A DNA stretch of 64,000 bases from Streptomyces decoyicus. Lineage in GTDB: Bacteria > Actinomycetota > Actinomycetes > Streptomycetales > Streptomycetaceae. The stretch spans positions 5,766,001-5,830,000 of the forward strand of contig NZ_CP082301.1 in assembly GCF_019880305.1 (NCBI RefSeq), in the 5' to 3' direction. The position numbers were made by a program, and so were the translations under genes. Numbering within the stretch: position 1 is the first letter of the stretch; every line of letters begins with the position of its first letter. Below are positions 7,643-17,858 of the stretch, one piece after another. The notes under the pieces were generated by a model. It was not told the DNA's origin. It was given only the letters and a program-made list of their open reading frames with translations, and searched no databases.

Positions 7643-8912
7643 CGAGCTGCACGAGAGCGCAGCTGCCGGGGCGAGAACCGGGCCGAGGCACGCGGCACCG
7701 AGGAAGCCGCTGCTGACTCGGCTCCACGTGCCCGCGGGCAAGGCGATAGCCATCGCCGCCATGCCGTCCGCCGTGCTCATGGGCATGGGGCTGACGCCCC
7801 AGATGGCGATAGCCAAGCCGGCGCCCAAGAGCCCCTTCAAGGACGGCCCGTGCGTCACCGCTCCGGACAAGGTGGACGACAAGGACGCCAAGTCCAAGGA
7901 CGGTGCGAAGGACCAGAAGGACGACGCGCAGGGCAAGGACGGCGCCGAGCCGTCCGACGGGCCTTCCGCCTCGCCCTCGGCCGGCAAGGACGCCGACAAG
8001 GCGCCCGAGCCCTCGCCGTCCGACTCCGCGAAGACCGATGAGCCTTCGGGCTCCACGACCCCGTCGCCGTCGGCCTCCGAGGAGAAGAAGGACGACGGCG
8101 GTCTGCTGGGCGGCATCGGTGACGCGCTCGGCGGCCTCCTCGGCGGCGACAAGTCCGAGGAGCCGGCGGATTCGCCGAGCCCCTCGGCGTCCGAACCGGC
8201 TTCGCCGAGCCCCTCGCCGTCCGCGTCCAAGGACTCCGGCTCCGTCACCGACAAGGTCACCAAGCCGGTCCAGGACACGGTCGACGGCCTCAAGGACGGC
8301 GCCGGCAAGGCGGGTGACGCCGCCAAGAACGGGTCGAAGACGGTCAACGACACCGTCCACGGCGCGGTGGGTGCGGCGGACAACGCCCTGCCCGGCGGCG
8401 GCGTCGACGGCAAGGACGCCGACGGCAAGAAGGCGTTCCCCTGCGTCGTCGAGAACAAGCAGAAGGGCAAGGGCGAGCAGACCCCCGCCACCCTGCCCGA
8501 CGACCCCTGGCACCTGGAGTCCAGCGCGCTCACCCTGCGCGGCCTGAACTACGAGGGCGTCGTCAATGTCCAGACGCAGAACGGCCACACCAAGCAGGCC
8601 CTGAAGTTCACGGCGGACAGCGTCGACATCGGCGATCTGCACCAGATCGTCGACGACCCGGCATCCAAGAAGCGTTACCACGTCCAGGGCGCACCGGGGT
8701 CGACGTCCACGATCCGCGGCGGCAAGGTGACGATGTACACCGAGCGGCTTCAGGGCAACCTCTTCGGCCTGATCCCGATCGTCTTCGACCCCGAGCACCC
8801 GCCGCCGATCAACGTCCCGTTCGCGTACTTCACCAAGGTGAAGATCGACCAGGCGGGCCAGTTCGGCGGCAATCTCCACATCCCGGGTCTGCACCAGTCG
8901 ATCACGGACTGA
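7632..8912 (+). CDS. Ser/Pro/Asp/Lys-rich surface protein with C-terminal beta domain
   Basis: A 426-residue protein, starting at GTG 7632 with GGGAGG just upstream and overlapping the DUF6114 gene. A basic N-terminus leads to a hydrophobic stretch (AIAIAAMPSAVLMGMGLTP, residues 39-57), consistent with a long signal peptide or single anchor. Residues about 75-280 are a charged linker with repeated SPS/PSPS and DGAKD-type stretches, typical of a flexible wall-spanning stalk. The last 140 residues form a compact domain (WHLESSALTLRGLNYEG ... HIPGLHQSITD) with alternating polar and hydrophobic strands. Two cysteines flank the linker (C74 and one in AFPCVV). No known domain was recognised. It likely works with the two upstream genes at the envelope. 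Confidence 0.82.
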   Translation: MPGDELHESAAAGARTGPRHAAPRKPLLTRLHVPAGKAIAIAAMPSAVLMGMGLTPQMAIAKPAPKSPFKDGPCVTAPDKVDDKDAKSKDGAKDQKDDAQGKDGAEPSDGPSASPSAGKDADKAPEPSPSDSAKTDEPSGSTTPSPSASEEKKDDGGLLGGIGDALGGLLGGDKSEEPADSPSPSASEPASPSPSPSASKDSGSVTDKVTKPVQDTVDGLKDGAGKAGDAAKNGSKTVNDTVHGAVGAADNALPGGGVDGKDADGKKAFPCVVENKQKGKGEQTPATLPDDPWHLESSALTLRGLNYEGVVNVQTQNGHTKQALKFTADSVDIGDLHQIVDDPASKKRYHVQGAPGSTSTIRGGKVTMYTERLQGNLFGLIPIVFDPEHPPPINVPFAYFTKVKIDQAGQFGGNLHIPGLHQSITD

Positions 8913-8961
8913 GGACCACGGCCGCGGGCCGAGGACCACGAACCCGTCCGGGAGCCGCAGA

Positions 8962-9008
8962 AAACGGCGGTGGGCCGCCCCCTTGCCGGGGGCGGCCCAC
9001 CGCCGTTT
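8962..9008. terminator. Perfect 21-bp hairpin between convergent surface operon and pyk
   Basis: The arms 8962-8982 and 8988-9008 are perfectly complementary (they begin AAACGGCGGTGGG) around a TTGCC loop. AAA and TTT flank the GC core, so it can terminate in both directions. Confidence 0.92.
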
Positions 9009-9023
9009 CGTGTGCCCGGGGCG

Positions 9024-10451
9024 TCAGGCCTGCTCGCCGCCGAGGTGGTGCACGCGCACCATGTTGGTGGTGCCGGGGACGCCGGGGGGCGAACCGGCGG
9101 TGATGAGCATGGTGTCGCCCTTGCTGTAGCGCTTGAGCTTGAGCAGCTCGGCGTCGACCAGGTCGACCATCGCGTCGGTGTTGTCGACGTGCGGCACGAC
9201 GAAGGCATCGACGCCCCAGCTCAGCGTGAGCTGGTTGCGGGTGGACGCCTCGGTGGTGAAGGCCAGGATGGGCTGGGCCGCGCGGTAGCGGGAGAGGCGG
9301 CGGGCGGTGTCACCGGACTTGGTGAAGGCGATCAGCGCCTTGCCGTCCAGGAAGTCCGCCATCTCGCACGCCGCGCGGGCCACCGAGCCGCCCTGCGTGC
9401 GCGGCTTCTTGCCGGGCACCAGCGGCTGGAGGCCCTTGGAGAGCAGCTCCTCCTCGGCGGCCTCGACGATCTTCGACATCGTCTTGACGGTCTCGATCGG
9501 GTAGGCGCCGACGGACGACTCGGCGGAGAGCATGACCGCGTCGGCGCCGTCGAGGATGGCGTTCGCGACATCGGACGCCTCGGCGCGGGTCGGCCGGGAG
9601 TTGGTGATCATCGACTCCATCATCTGGGTCGCGACGATCACCGGCTTGGCGTTCCTGCGGCACAGCTCCACCAGGCGCTTCTGCACCATCGGGACCTTCT
9701 CCAGCGGGTACTCCACCGCCAGGTCACCACGGGCGACCATGACGGCGTCGAAGGCCATCACGACCTCCTGCATGTTGGCGACCGCCTGCGGCTTCTCGAC
9801 CTTGGCGATGACCGGGACCCGGCGGCCGACCTGGTCCATGACGCGGTGCACGTCCTGGACGTCCTTGGCGTCCCGCACGAAGGACAGCGCGACCATGTCG
9901 CAGCCCAGCTTCAGGGCGAACTTGAGGTCCTCGATGTCCTTCTCGGACAGCGCGGGGACGTTCACCGCGGCGCCCGGCAGGTTGATGCCCTTGTGGTCGG
10001 AGATGACCCCGCCCTCGATGACGATGGTGTGCACCCGCGGGCCGTCGATCTCGACGACCTGGAGCGCGACGTTGCCGTCGTTGATCAGGATCGGGTCGCC
10101 CTTGGACACGTCCCCGGGCAGGCCCTTGTAGGTCGTCCCGCAGATGGTCTTGTCACCGGGGACGTCCTCGGTGGTGATGACGAACTCGTCGCCACGCACC
10201 AGCTCCACGGGGCCGTTGGCGAAGGTTTCCAGGCGGATCTTGGGGCCCTGGAGGTCGGCCAGCACGCCTACGGCGCGGCCGGTCTCCTCGGAGGCCTTTC
10301 GGAGGCGGTGATACCGCTCCTCGTGCTCCGGCTGGGTCCCGTGGCTCATATTGAATCGGGCCACGTTCATGCCGGCCTCGATCAGCGTCTTCAGCTGGTC
10401 GTAGGAGTCGACGGCGGGGCCCAGGGTGCAGACGATTTTGGAACGGCGCAT
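9024..10451 (-). CDS. pyk: Pyruvate kinase
   Basis: A 475-residue glycolytic enzyme: phosphoenolpyruvate + ADP to pyruvate + ATP. It starts with RRSKIVCTLGPA and RFNMSHGT. It has the catalytic segment VIAKVEKPQAV, the metal/ADP region MVARGDLAVEYP, and TQMMESMITNSRPTRAE with the trailing VMLSAESSVGAYP. A C-terminal allosteric domain is present, and the length is normal for bacteria. It is the last gene of pta-ackA-pyk, 61 nt after ackA, ending at a bidirectional 21-bp terminator. Position beside ackA, pta and pfkA matches the order I recall for the pyk2 region of S. coelicolor. Confidence 0.97.
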   Translation of the reverse strand: MRRSKIVCTLGPAVDSYDQLKTLIEAGMNVARFNMSHGTQPEHEERYHRLRKASEETGRAVGVLADLQGPKIRLETFANGPVELVRGDEFVITTEDVPGDKTICGTTYKGLPGDVSKGDPILINDGNVALQVVEIDGPRVHTIVIEGGVISDHKGINLPGAAVNVPALSEKDIEDLKFALKLGCDMVALSFVRDAKDVQDVHRVMDQVGRRVPVIAKVEKPQAVANMQEVVMAFDAVMVARGDLAVEYPLEKVPMVQKRLVELCRRNAKPVIVATQMMESMITNSRPTRAEASDVANAILDGADAVMLSAESSVGAYPIETVKTMSKIVEAAEEELLSKGLQPLVPGKKPRTQGGSVARAACEMADFLDGKALIAFTKSGDTARRLSRYRAAQPILAFTTEASTRNQLTLSWGVDAFVVPHVDNTDAMVDLVDAELLKLKRYSKGDTMLITAGSPPGVPGTTNMVRVHHLGGEQA

Positions 10452-10512
10452 GGGCGGAATCCTATCGGTTTGTTTCGGAGCGGAATATTTCGGTAGGCGG
10501 AAACACCGAGTC

Positions 10513-11724
<1,212 letters not shown>

Positions 11725-11773
11725 GTAGCGCTTTCCGATGGGGTGCGGGGACGGGTGTGGGGGGAGCGGCCGG

Positions 11774-13870
11774 TCAGGCGGTGTGGCCGGCGCCGGGCTG
11801 GGCGCCCTGGGCCTGGATGGCGGTGATGGCCACGGTGTTGACGATGTCCTGGACCAGGGCGCCGCGCGAGAGGTCGTTGACCGGCTTGCGCAGACCCTGG
11901 AGGACCGGGCCGACGGCGACCGCACCGGCCGAGCGCTGCACGGCCTTGTAGGTGTTGTTGCCGGTGTTGAGGTCCGGGAAGATCAGCACGGTCGCCTTGC
12001 CGGCCACGTCGGACTCGGGGAGCTTGGTCTGCGCGACCGCCGCGTCCACCGCCGCGTCGTACTGGATCGGGCCCTCGACCAGCAGGTCGGGGCGCAGCGC
12101 GCGGACGATCTCGGTGGCCTTGCGGACCTTGTCGACGTCCGCGCCGGAGCCGGAGGTACCGGTGGAGTACGAGAGCATCGCGATCCGCGGCTCGACGCCG
12201 AACTGGGCGGCGGTGGTGGCCGACTGGATGGCGATGTCCGCCAGCTGTTCGGCGTTCGGGTCCGGGTTGACCGCGCAGTCCCCGTAGACCAGGACGCGGT
12301 CGGCCAGGCACATGAAGAACACCGAGGACACGATCTGGGCGCCCGGCTTGGTCTTGATGATCTCGAAGGCGGGCCGGATGGTGGCGGCGGTGGAGTGCAC
12401 CGCGCCGGAGACCATGCCGTCGGCCAGGCCCTCCTGGACCATCAGGGTGCCGAAGTAGGAGACATCCGCGACCACGTCGAAGGCCAGCTCGACACTGACG
12501 CCCTTGTGGGCGCGCAGCGCGGCGTAGCGCTCGGCGAACCGCTCGCGCAGCTCGGAGGTCTGCGGGTCGATGATCTGGGCGCCCGCCAGGTCGATGGCCA
12601 GGTCGGCGGCGCGCTTGCGGATCGCCTCCTCCTCGCCCAGCAGCGTCAGATCGCAGACGTCGCGGCGCAGCAGCACGTCGGCGGCCCGCAGCACCCGCTC
12701 CTCGCCGCCCTCCGGGAGGACGACCCGCCGGCGGCCGGAGCGGGAGCGCTCGATCAGCTCGTGTTCGAACATCATCGGCGTGACCCGGCCGGAGCGGGCG
12801 ACGGAGATGCGGTTCGTCAGCTCCACGGTGTCCACATGCCGCTCGAACAGGCCGAGCGCGGTCTCCGCCTTGCGCGGCGAGGCGGCGTTCAGCTTGCCCT
12901 CGATCGCGAACAGCTCGCCCGCGGTCGGGAAGGAGCCGCCGGGTACGGAGACCACCGGGGTGCCGGGCGCGAGGCGGGCGGCCAGCGCCATGATGTCGGG
13001 TCCCGGCCGCTCGTCGAGGGTGAGCAGCACACCGGCGATCGGCGGGGCCCCGGCGCTGTGCGCGGCGAGCGAGCCGATGACCAGGTCCGCCCGGTCCCCG
13101 GGGGTCACCACGAGGGCGCCGGGGGTGAGCGCCTTGAGGAAGGTCGGCAGCATGGCGCCGCCGAACACGAAGTCCCGGGCGTCCCTGGCGAGACCCGAGT
13201 CGTCGCCGAGCAGCACCTCGGCACCCAGGGTGTGCACGATCTGGCCGACGGTCGGCGCGGAGAGCGAGCCGTCCTCGGGGAGCGCGTAGCAGGGCACCGG
13301 GAGCCGGGCGGCGAGCCGGTCGACGACGGCCTCGCGGTGCTCGGGGGCGATCCGGTTGACGATCATGGCCACGACGTCGCAGCCCATCGAGTGGTAGGCG
13401 CCGTAGGCGTTGCGGGCCTCGGCGCGTACGGACTCGGCCTCCTGGCCCTGGCCGCCGACGACGGCCAGCACGGCGGCGCCGAATTCATTGGCGAGCCGCG
13501 CGTTGAGGTTCAGCTCGGCCGGGAGGTTGGTGCCCGCGAAGTCCGAGCCGAGGACCAGGACGTATTCGTACTCCCTGGCCACGGCATGAAAGCGCTCGAC
13601 GAGCCGGGAGACCAGCTCGTCGGTGCCGCGTTCGGCCTGGAGGGCGGCGGCCTCCTCGTAGCTGAGGCCGTAGACGCTGTCGGGGGACTGGGTGAGCCGG
13701 TAGCGGGACCGCAGCAGGTCGAACAGCCGGTCGGGCCCGTCACTGTGGGTCAGCGGGCGGAAGACCCCCACTCGGTCGACATGGCGGGTCAGCAGCTCCA
13801 TGACCCCCAGCTCGACGACCTGGCGGCCGTCGCCGCGGTCGATACCGGTCACGTACACGCTGCGCGTCAC
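11774..13870 (-). CDS. pta: Phosphate acetyltransferase, long form
   Basis: A 698-residue enzyme: acetyl-CoA + phosphate to acetyl-phosphate + CoA. This is the long class, with an N-terminal BioD-like P-loop-type domain (RSVYVTGIDRG onward, about 1-210), a DRTGG-type middle domain (about 210-340), and a C-terminal catalytic PTA domain with VVLPEGGEERVLRA, VSGAVHSTAATIRPAFEII and MLSYSTGTSGSGAD. The GTG at 13870 was chosen because GGAG lies 7 nt upstream; a TTG at 13888 would add six residues. It heads pta-ackA-pyk and is divergent from pfkA. Confidence 0.95.
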   Translation of the reverse strand: MTRSVYVTGIDRGDGRQVVELGVMELLTRHVDRVGVFRPLTHSDGPDRLFDLLRSRYRLTQSPDSVYGLSYEEAAALQAERGTDELVSRLVERFHAVAREYEYVLVLGSDFAGTNLPAELNLNARLANEFGAAVLAVVGGQGQEAESVRAEARNAYGAYHSMGCDVVAMIVNRIAPEHREAVVDRLAARLPVPCYALPEDGSLSAPTVGQIVHTLGAEVLLGDDSGLARDARDFVFGGAMLPTFLKALTPGALVVTPGDRADLVIGSLAAHSAGAPPIAGVLLTLDERPGPDIMALAARLAPGTPVVSVPGGSFPTAGELFAIEGKLNAASPRKAETALGLFERHVDTVELTNRISVARSGRVTPMMFEHELIERSRSGRRRVVLPEGGEERVLRAADVLLRRDVCDLTLLGEEEAIRKRAADLAIDLAGAQIIDPQTSELRERFAERYAALRAHKGVSVELAFDVVADVSYFGTLMVQEGLADGMVSGAVHSTAATIRPAFEIIKTKPGAQIVSSVFFMCLADRVLVYGDCAVNPDPNAEQLADIAIQSATTAAQFGVEPRIAMLSYSTGTSGSGADVDKVRKATEIVRALRPDLLVEGPIQYDAAVDAAVAQTKLPESDVAGKATVLIFPDLNTGNNTYKAVQRSAGAVAVGPVLQGLRKPVNDLSRGALVQDIVNTVAITAIQAQGAQPGAGHTA

Positions 13871-13936
13871 GCGTGCTCTCCGATCCAATCGATGGCCACA
13901 AGGTCAAAATTAGCCGTTATTGTGGGCGTGCCCCTC

Positions 13937-13965
13937 TTGACAATACCTGCGGATCTAGCTAAGTC
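13937..13965 (+). promoter_or_regulatory. Possible vegetative promoter for pfkA
   Basis: TTGACA at 13937-13942 is a perfect -35 for the main sigma factor. A weak -10 (TAAGTC, 13960-13965) lies 17 nt downstream. It sits in the 231-nt divergent pta-pfkA region and would give a leader of about 130 nt. The -10 match is poor, so this is tentative. Confidence 0.35.
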
Positions 13966-14101
13966 GCTCTCCCAGTTTCCCTTGCGGAGTCCGTGCGAGG
14001 ACAGTAGGGGTGGGGTCTGTGTATGCGGGGAGGGCCGGTCGTCCGTGAAACAATCGGACCGGCTCACACGAACCAACAGCGAGCACAGGAGACACAGCAC
14101 G

Positions 14102-15127
14102 ATGCGTATCGGAGTCCTCACCGCAGGCGGCGACTGTCCTGGCCTGAATGCTGTGATCCGGTCTGTTGTCCACCGCGCCCTCACCGGACACGACGACGAG
14201 GTCATCGGCTTCGAGGACGGTTTCAAGGGCCTCCTCGAAGGACGCTTCCGCAAGCTCGATCTCGACGCGGTCAGCGGCATCCTCGCCCGCGGCGGCACCA
14301 TCCTCGGCTCGTCCCGGCTGGAGCGCAACCGGCTCCGGGAGGCCTGCGAGAAGTCCAAGGACCTCTCCAAGGACTACGGCATCGACGTCCTGATCCCGAT
14401 CGGCGGCGAGGGCACGCTCACCGCCGCCCGGATGCTGGCGGACGCCGGAATGCCGGTCGTCGGTGTCCCCAAGACCATCGACAACGACATCTCCTCGACC
14501 GACCGCACCTTCGGCTTCGACACCGCCGTCGGTGTCGCGACGGAGGCGATCGACCGCCTCAAGACCACCGCCGAGTCGCACCAGCGGGTCATGGTCGTCG
14601 AGGTGATGGGACGGCACGCGGGCTGGATCGCGCTGGAGTCCGGGATGGCCGGCGGCGCCCACGGCATCTGTCTGCCCGAGCGTCCCTTCGATGTGAACGA
14701 CCTGGTCAAGATGGTCGAGGAGCGGTTCGCCCGGGGCAAGAAGTTCGCGGTCGTCTGTGTCGCCGAGGGTGCCCACCCGGCCGAGGAGACCATGGACTAC
14801 AAGAAGGGCGCAATCGACCAGTTCGGCCACGAGCGGTTCACCGGCATCGGCAACCACCTCGCCGTCGAGCTGGAGAAGCGCCTCGGCAAGGAGGCCCGCC
14901 CGGTCATCCTCGGCCACGTCCAGCGCGGCGGCACCCCCACCGCGTACGACCGGGTGCTCGCCACCCGCTTCGGCTGGCACGCCGTCGAGGCCGCGCACCG
15001 CGGCGACTTCGGCAGGATGACCGCGCTGCGCGGTACCGACATCACGATGGTGCCGCTGCACGAGGCGGTCACCGAGCTCAAGACGGTGCCCGGCTGGCGG
15101 ATGGACGAGGCCGAGTCGGTCTTCTGA
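14102..15127 (+). CDS. pfkA: ATP-dependent 6-phosphofructokinase (group III type)
   Basis: A 341-residue glycolytic enzyme: fructose-6-phosphate + ATP to fructose-1,6-bisphosphate. Motifs are GVLTAGGDCPGLNAVIR, PIGGEGTLTAARML and VPKTIDNDI, then VEVMGRHAGWIA and HVQRGGTPTAYDR. The Gly in GGEGT points to ATP rather than pyrophosphate use, whereas the Lys in PKTIDND is the state found in PPi-type enzymes. This mixed pair defines the group III actinomycete PFKs. AGGAG at 14087-14091 fixes the start. It is divergent from pta and ends at a 24-bp palindromic terminator. Confidence 0.95.
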   Translation: MRIGVLTAGGDCPGLNAVIRSVVHRALTGHDDEVIGFEDGFKGLLEGRFRKLDLDAVSGILARGGTILGSSRLERNRLREACEKSKDLSKDYGIDVLIPIGGEGTLTAARMLADAGMPVVGVPKTIDNDISSTDRTFGFDTAVGVATEAIDRLKTTAESHQRVMVVEVMGRHAGWIALESGMAGGAHGICLPERPFDVNDLVKMVEERFARGKKFAVVCVAEGAHPAEETMDYKKGAIDQFGHERFTGIGNHLAVELEKRLGKEARPVILGHVQRGGTPTAYDRVLATRFGWHAVEAAHRGDFGRMTALRGTDITMVPLHEAVTELKTVPGWRMDEAESVF

Positions 15128-15148
15128 GCCCCGGCCCCCCGGAACCAC

Positions 15149-15196
15149 CAACGGCGGCGCGCCTGTCCTCGGCCGAGGACAGGCGCGCCGCCGTTG
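15149..15196. terminator. Perfect 48-nt palindrome after pfkA
   Basis: Positions 15149-15172 and 15173-15196 are perfect reverse complements (24 bp, centred on GGCC; arms begin CAACGGCGGCGC). It lies between the convergent pfkA and ABC permease genes and serves as a bidirectional terminator. Confidence 0.93.
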
Positions 15197-15217
15197 TGGG
15201 GGGTGACGGTCAGCCGG

Positions 15218-17770
15218 TCACTGTGCGCCGATGGCTTCCAGCACGTTCAGCCGGGCCGCCCGGCGGGCCGGCCAGAGCGCGGCCAGCACCCCGACGACCA
15301 GCGCGATCAGCAGGAACAGCCCGAGCCGGCCCCAGGGCAGCAGCAGTTCGTAGGTCGGGAGCCCCTGGCTGACCAGGTTGCCGCCGGCCCAGGAGAGGAA
15401 GACGCCCACGCCGATGCCCAGGACCGCGCCGAACAGCGAGATGACCACCGACTCCAGCCGGACCATCTGCTTGATGCCGCTGCGGGCCAGTCCGATCGCC
15501 CGCAGCATCCCGATCTCGCGGGTCCGCTCGAAGACCGACATGGCGAGGGTGTTGACGACGCCCACCACCGCGATGATCACGGCCATGCCCAGCAGTCCGT
15601 AGACGATGTAGAGCACGGTCTCGATCTGCCCGGCGTTCTCCTTGCGCAGGTCGGCGTGGTCCTGGACCTTCAGCAGCGGGCTGTCGCCGAGGGCGTGCCG
15701 GATCTGCCTCTCCAGCTCTTCCGCCGGGCCGTCAGCGGCCTTGACCAGCAGCTCGTCGTTCTTCAGCTCGGTCATGTGCGGGTCCACCAGCGACGTGGCA
15801 CCGATCGCCTCGCCGACCACGGGGTTGTCCGCGTAGATCCCGGCGATCTTCAGCTTTGCCTTCTTCTTGTCGAAGAAGGTCGCATCGAAGGTGTCGCCGG
15901 TCTGCCAGCCGTGCTCCTTGGCCGCGGTCCGGGAGACCGCGATGCCGTCGCCGCCGGACGCCGTCAACGAGCCGCTCGTGAAGTCCAGTTGGGCGACCTT
16001 GCCGATCGCCGCGAGGTCGGTGCCGACCAGGTTCAGGGAGGAATCACCGGTCTCGACACCGGAGTTGCGCAGCGGGGCCATTGCCTCGACGCCCGGGATG
16101 TCCGCCACCTTCTGCGACAGCTTGGTGTCCAGACCGACGTACGTCGAGGTCGCGATCTTGTAGTCGGCCTTCAGGCCGTTGGCCGTCATCTTGTCCATGG
16201 CCTGCTGTGCCGAGTTCCCGACGACCGTCATGCCGGTGATCAGGGTGAGGCCGATCATCAGGGCCGAAGCGGTGGCCGCCGTACGGCGCGGGTTGCGCAG
16301 CGCGTTCTCCTTGGCCAGCTTGCCGCCGATGCCGAAGAGCCGGGTGGTGACCACGCCCGCCAGCGAGACCAGGGGCCGGGACAGCAGCGGCGCCAGGATG
16401 ATGACGCCGGTCAGCGTCAGGAGCGAGCCGGCCATCGCGACCGGCAGGTCGTCGGAGGACTTGAGGGTGGTGACGTAGAGCATGACCGCGATGCCGAGGC
16501 CGGTGACGACCGCGCCGAGGGAGTTGCGGATCACCAGACTGCGCAGCGCGGGCGGCGCCTCGACGGTGTTGAGCGCCTCCACCGGGGCGATCTTCGCTGC
16601 CTTGCGGGACGGCAGCCAGGCGGCCAGTACGGTCACGACGACACCCACGCCGAGCGAGGAGAGCACCGCAGTCGGGCTGATGATGACCGGCCCGTCGGGG
16701 AAGCCCGCGCCGTTGGCGTCGAGCACCGCCCGCAGGCCCACCGCGATCGCGGCGCCCAGCCCGAGCCCGATGACGGACGAGACCAGGCCCAGCAGACCCG
16801 CCTCGGCGAGTACCGAGCGCACCACCTGCCGGCGGGAGGCGCCGACCGCGCGGAGCAGGGCGATCTCCCGGCTGCGCTGGGAGATCAGCATGGTGAAGGT
16901 GTTGGCGATGATGAAGATGCCGACGAACAGCGCGATCCCGGCGAAGACCAGCAGCGTCTGGCTCAGGGACTTGTTCTGTTCGGTGATCATCCGGGACTGC
17001 TCGGCGGCGAGTTCGGTGCCGCTGGTCGCCTCGGCGCGGTCCTTGGGCAGCACCTCGCGGACCTTGCCGGTCAGCGCCTGCTGATCGGTGCCGGGCGCGG
17101 CGCCCACCACCAGCTCGTCGAACTGGCCGGGGTGCAGATACAGCTTCTGTGCGGTGGCGGTGTCGAAGAGCGCGAGGCTGCCGCCGGCGGTGACCTGCGG
17201 GTCCTCGGTCGTGACGATGCCGACCAGCTTCTTCGTCAGCACCGGGCCGTCGGTGGCGAACCGCACCGAGTCGCCGACCTTGTGTCCGGCCGCCTTCGCG
17301 GTGGCCTCGTCCAGCGCGATCTCGTTCGCGGCGGCCGGTCCGCGGCCCGCCATCAGCGGATAGCGCTCGTCGTAGCCGTCCTTGTCCGGCTGGAAGTTGG
17401 TGGCGATGTTCTGCCAGCCGTTACCGATCGGGATGCCGTCCGGGCCGGCGAGGGTCGCCGTGCCGGCGACATTGCGCCGTACGGACTGCACGCCGGGCAG
17501 CGCGCGGACGGTGTTCACGAGCTTGTCGTCGAGGAGGGTGGTGCGCTTGCCGTCCTTGCCGGTCGGCGGGGCGTTGTCGTCGGAGACGGCCTGGACGGAG
17601 ACGGCCACGTCCTTGAGGTTCTTCGTGGAGGCCTTCTTGATGGCCTCGCCGATGGTGTCACTGAAGATGAGGGTGCCGGCGACGAAGGCGACGCCGAGCA
17701 GTACCGCGAGCGCGGTCATCATCAATCGGGCTTTGTGCGCAAGGACATTGCGCAGGGCAGTACGCAGCAT
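15218..17770 (-). CDS. MacB/FtsX-family ABC transporter permease
   Basis: An 850-residue permease, starting at ATG 17770 (MLRTALRNVLAHKARL). It has a first membrane segment near residues 18-40, a large extracytoplasmic domain, and an FtsX three-helix core (FVGIFIIANTFTMLISQRSREIALLRAVGASRRQV). Central membrane segments follow, then a second large external domain, and a second FtsX core (IIAVVGVVNTLAMSVFERTREIGMLRAIG) near the C-terminus. This tandem-FtsX form is the actinobacterial type, in which one long chain pairs with one ATPase. It likely extrudes lipids, peptides or lipoproteins; the substrate is unknown. The ATPase gene lies 88 nt upstream on the same strand. Confidence 0.92.
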   Translation of the reverse strand: MLRTALRNVLAHKARLMMTALAVLLGVAFVAGTLIFSDTIGEAIKKASTKNLKDVAVSVQAVSDDNAPPTGKDGKRTTLLDDKLVNTVRALPGVQSVRRNVAGTATLAGPDGIPIGNGWQNIATNFQPDKDGYDERYPLMAGRGPAAANEIALDEATAKAAGHKVGDSVRFATDGPVLTKKLVGIVTTEDPQVTAGGSLALFDTATAQKLYLHPGQFDELVVGAAPGTDQQALTGKVREVLPKDRAEATSGTELAAEQSRMITEQNKSLSQTLLVFAGIALFVGIFIIANTFTMLISQRSREIALLRAVGASRRQVVRSVLAEAGLLGLVSSVIGLGLGAAIAVGLRAVLDANGAGFPDGPVIISPTAVLSSLGVGVVVTVLAAWLPSRKAAKIAPVEALNTVEAPPALRSLVIRNSLGAVVTGLGIAVMLYVTTLKSSDDLPVAMAGSLLTLTGVIILAPLLSRPLVSLAGVVTTRLFGIGGKLAKENALRNPRRTAATASALMIGLTLITGMTVVGNSAQQAMDKMTANGLKADYKIATSTYVGLDTKLSQKVADIPGVEAMAPLRNSGVETGDSSLNLVGTDLAAIGKVAQLDFTSGSLTASGGDGIAVSRTAAKEHGWQTGDTFDATFFDKKKAKLKIAGIYADNPVVGEAIGATSLVDPHMTELKNDELLVKAADGPAEELERQIRHALGDSPLLKVQDHADLRKENAGQIETVLYIVYGLLGMAVIIAVVGVVNTLAMSVFERTREIGMLRAIGLARSGIKQMVRLESVVISLFGAVLGIGVGVFLSWAGGNLVSQGLPTYELLLPWGRLGLFLLIALVVGVLAALWPARRAARLNVLEAIGAQ

Positions 17771-17858
17771 GGTGGTGGTGTCAGTCCTGGGTCCGGTGGC
17801 TCGGGATGAAGGGCAGCGCCCCGGGGGGCGGAGAACGGCGGGGCGCGGTGTGCCGGGG

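Noticed and set aside
11738..14101. A very long plus-strand open frame leading into pfkA
   Set aside because: It is antisense to pta. PFK begins at 14102 with a strong SD at 14087.
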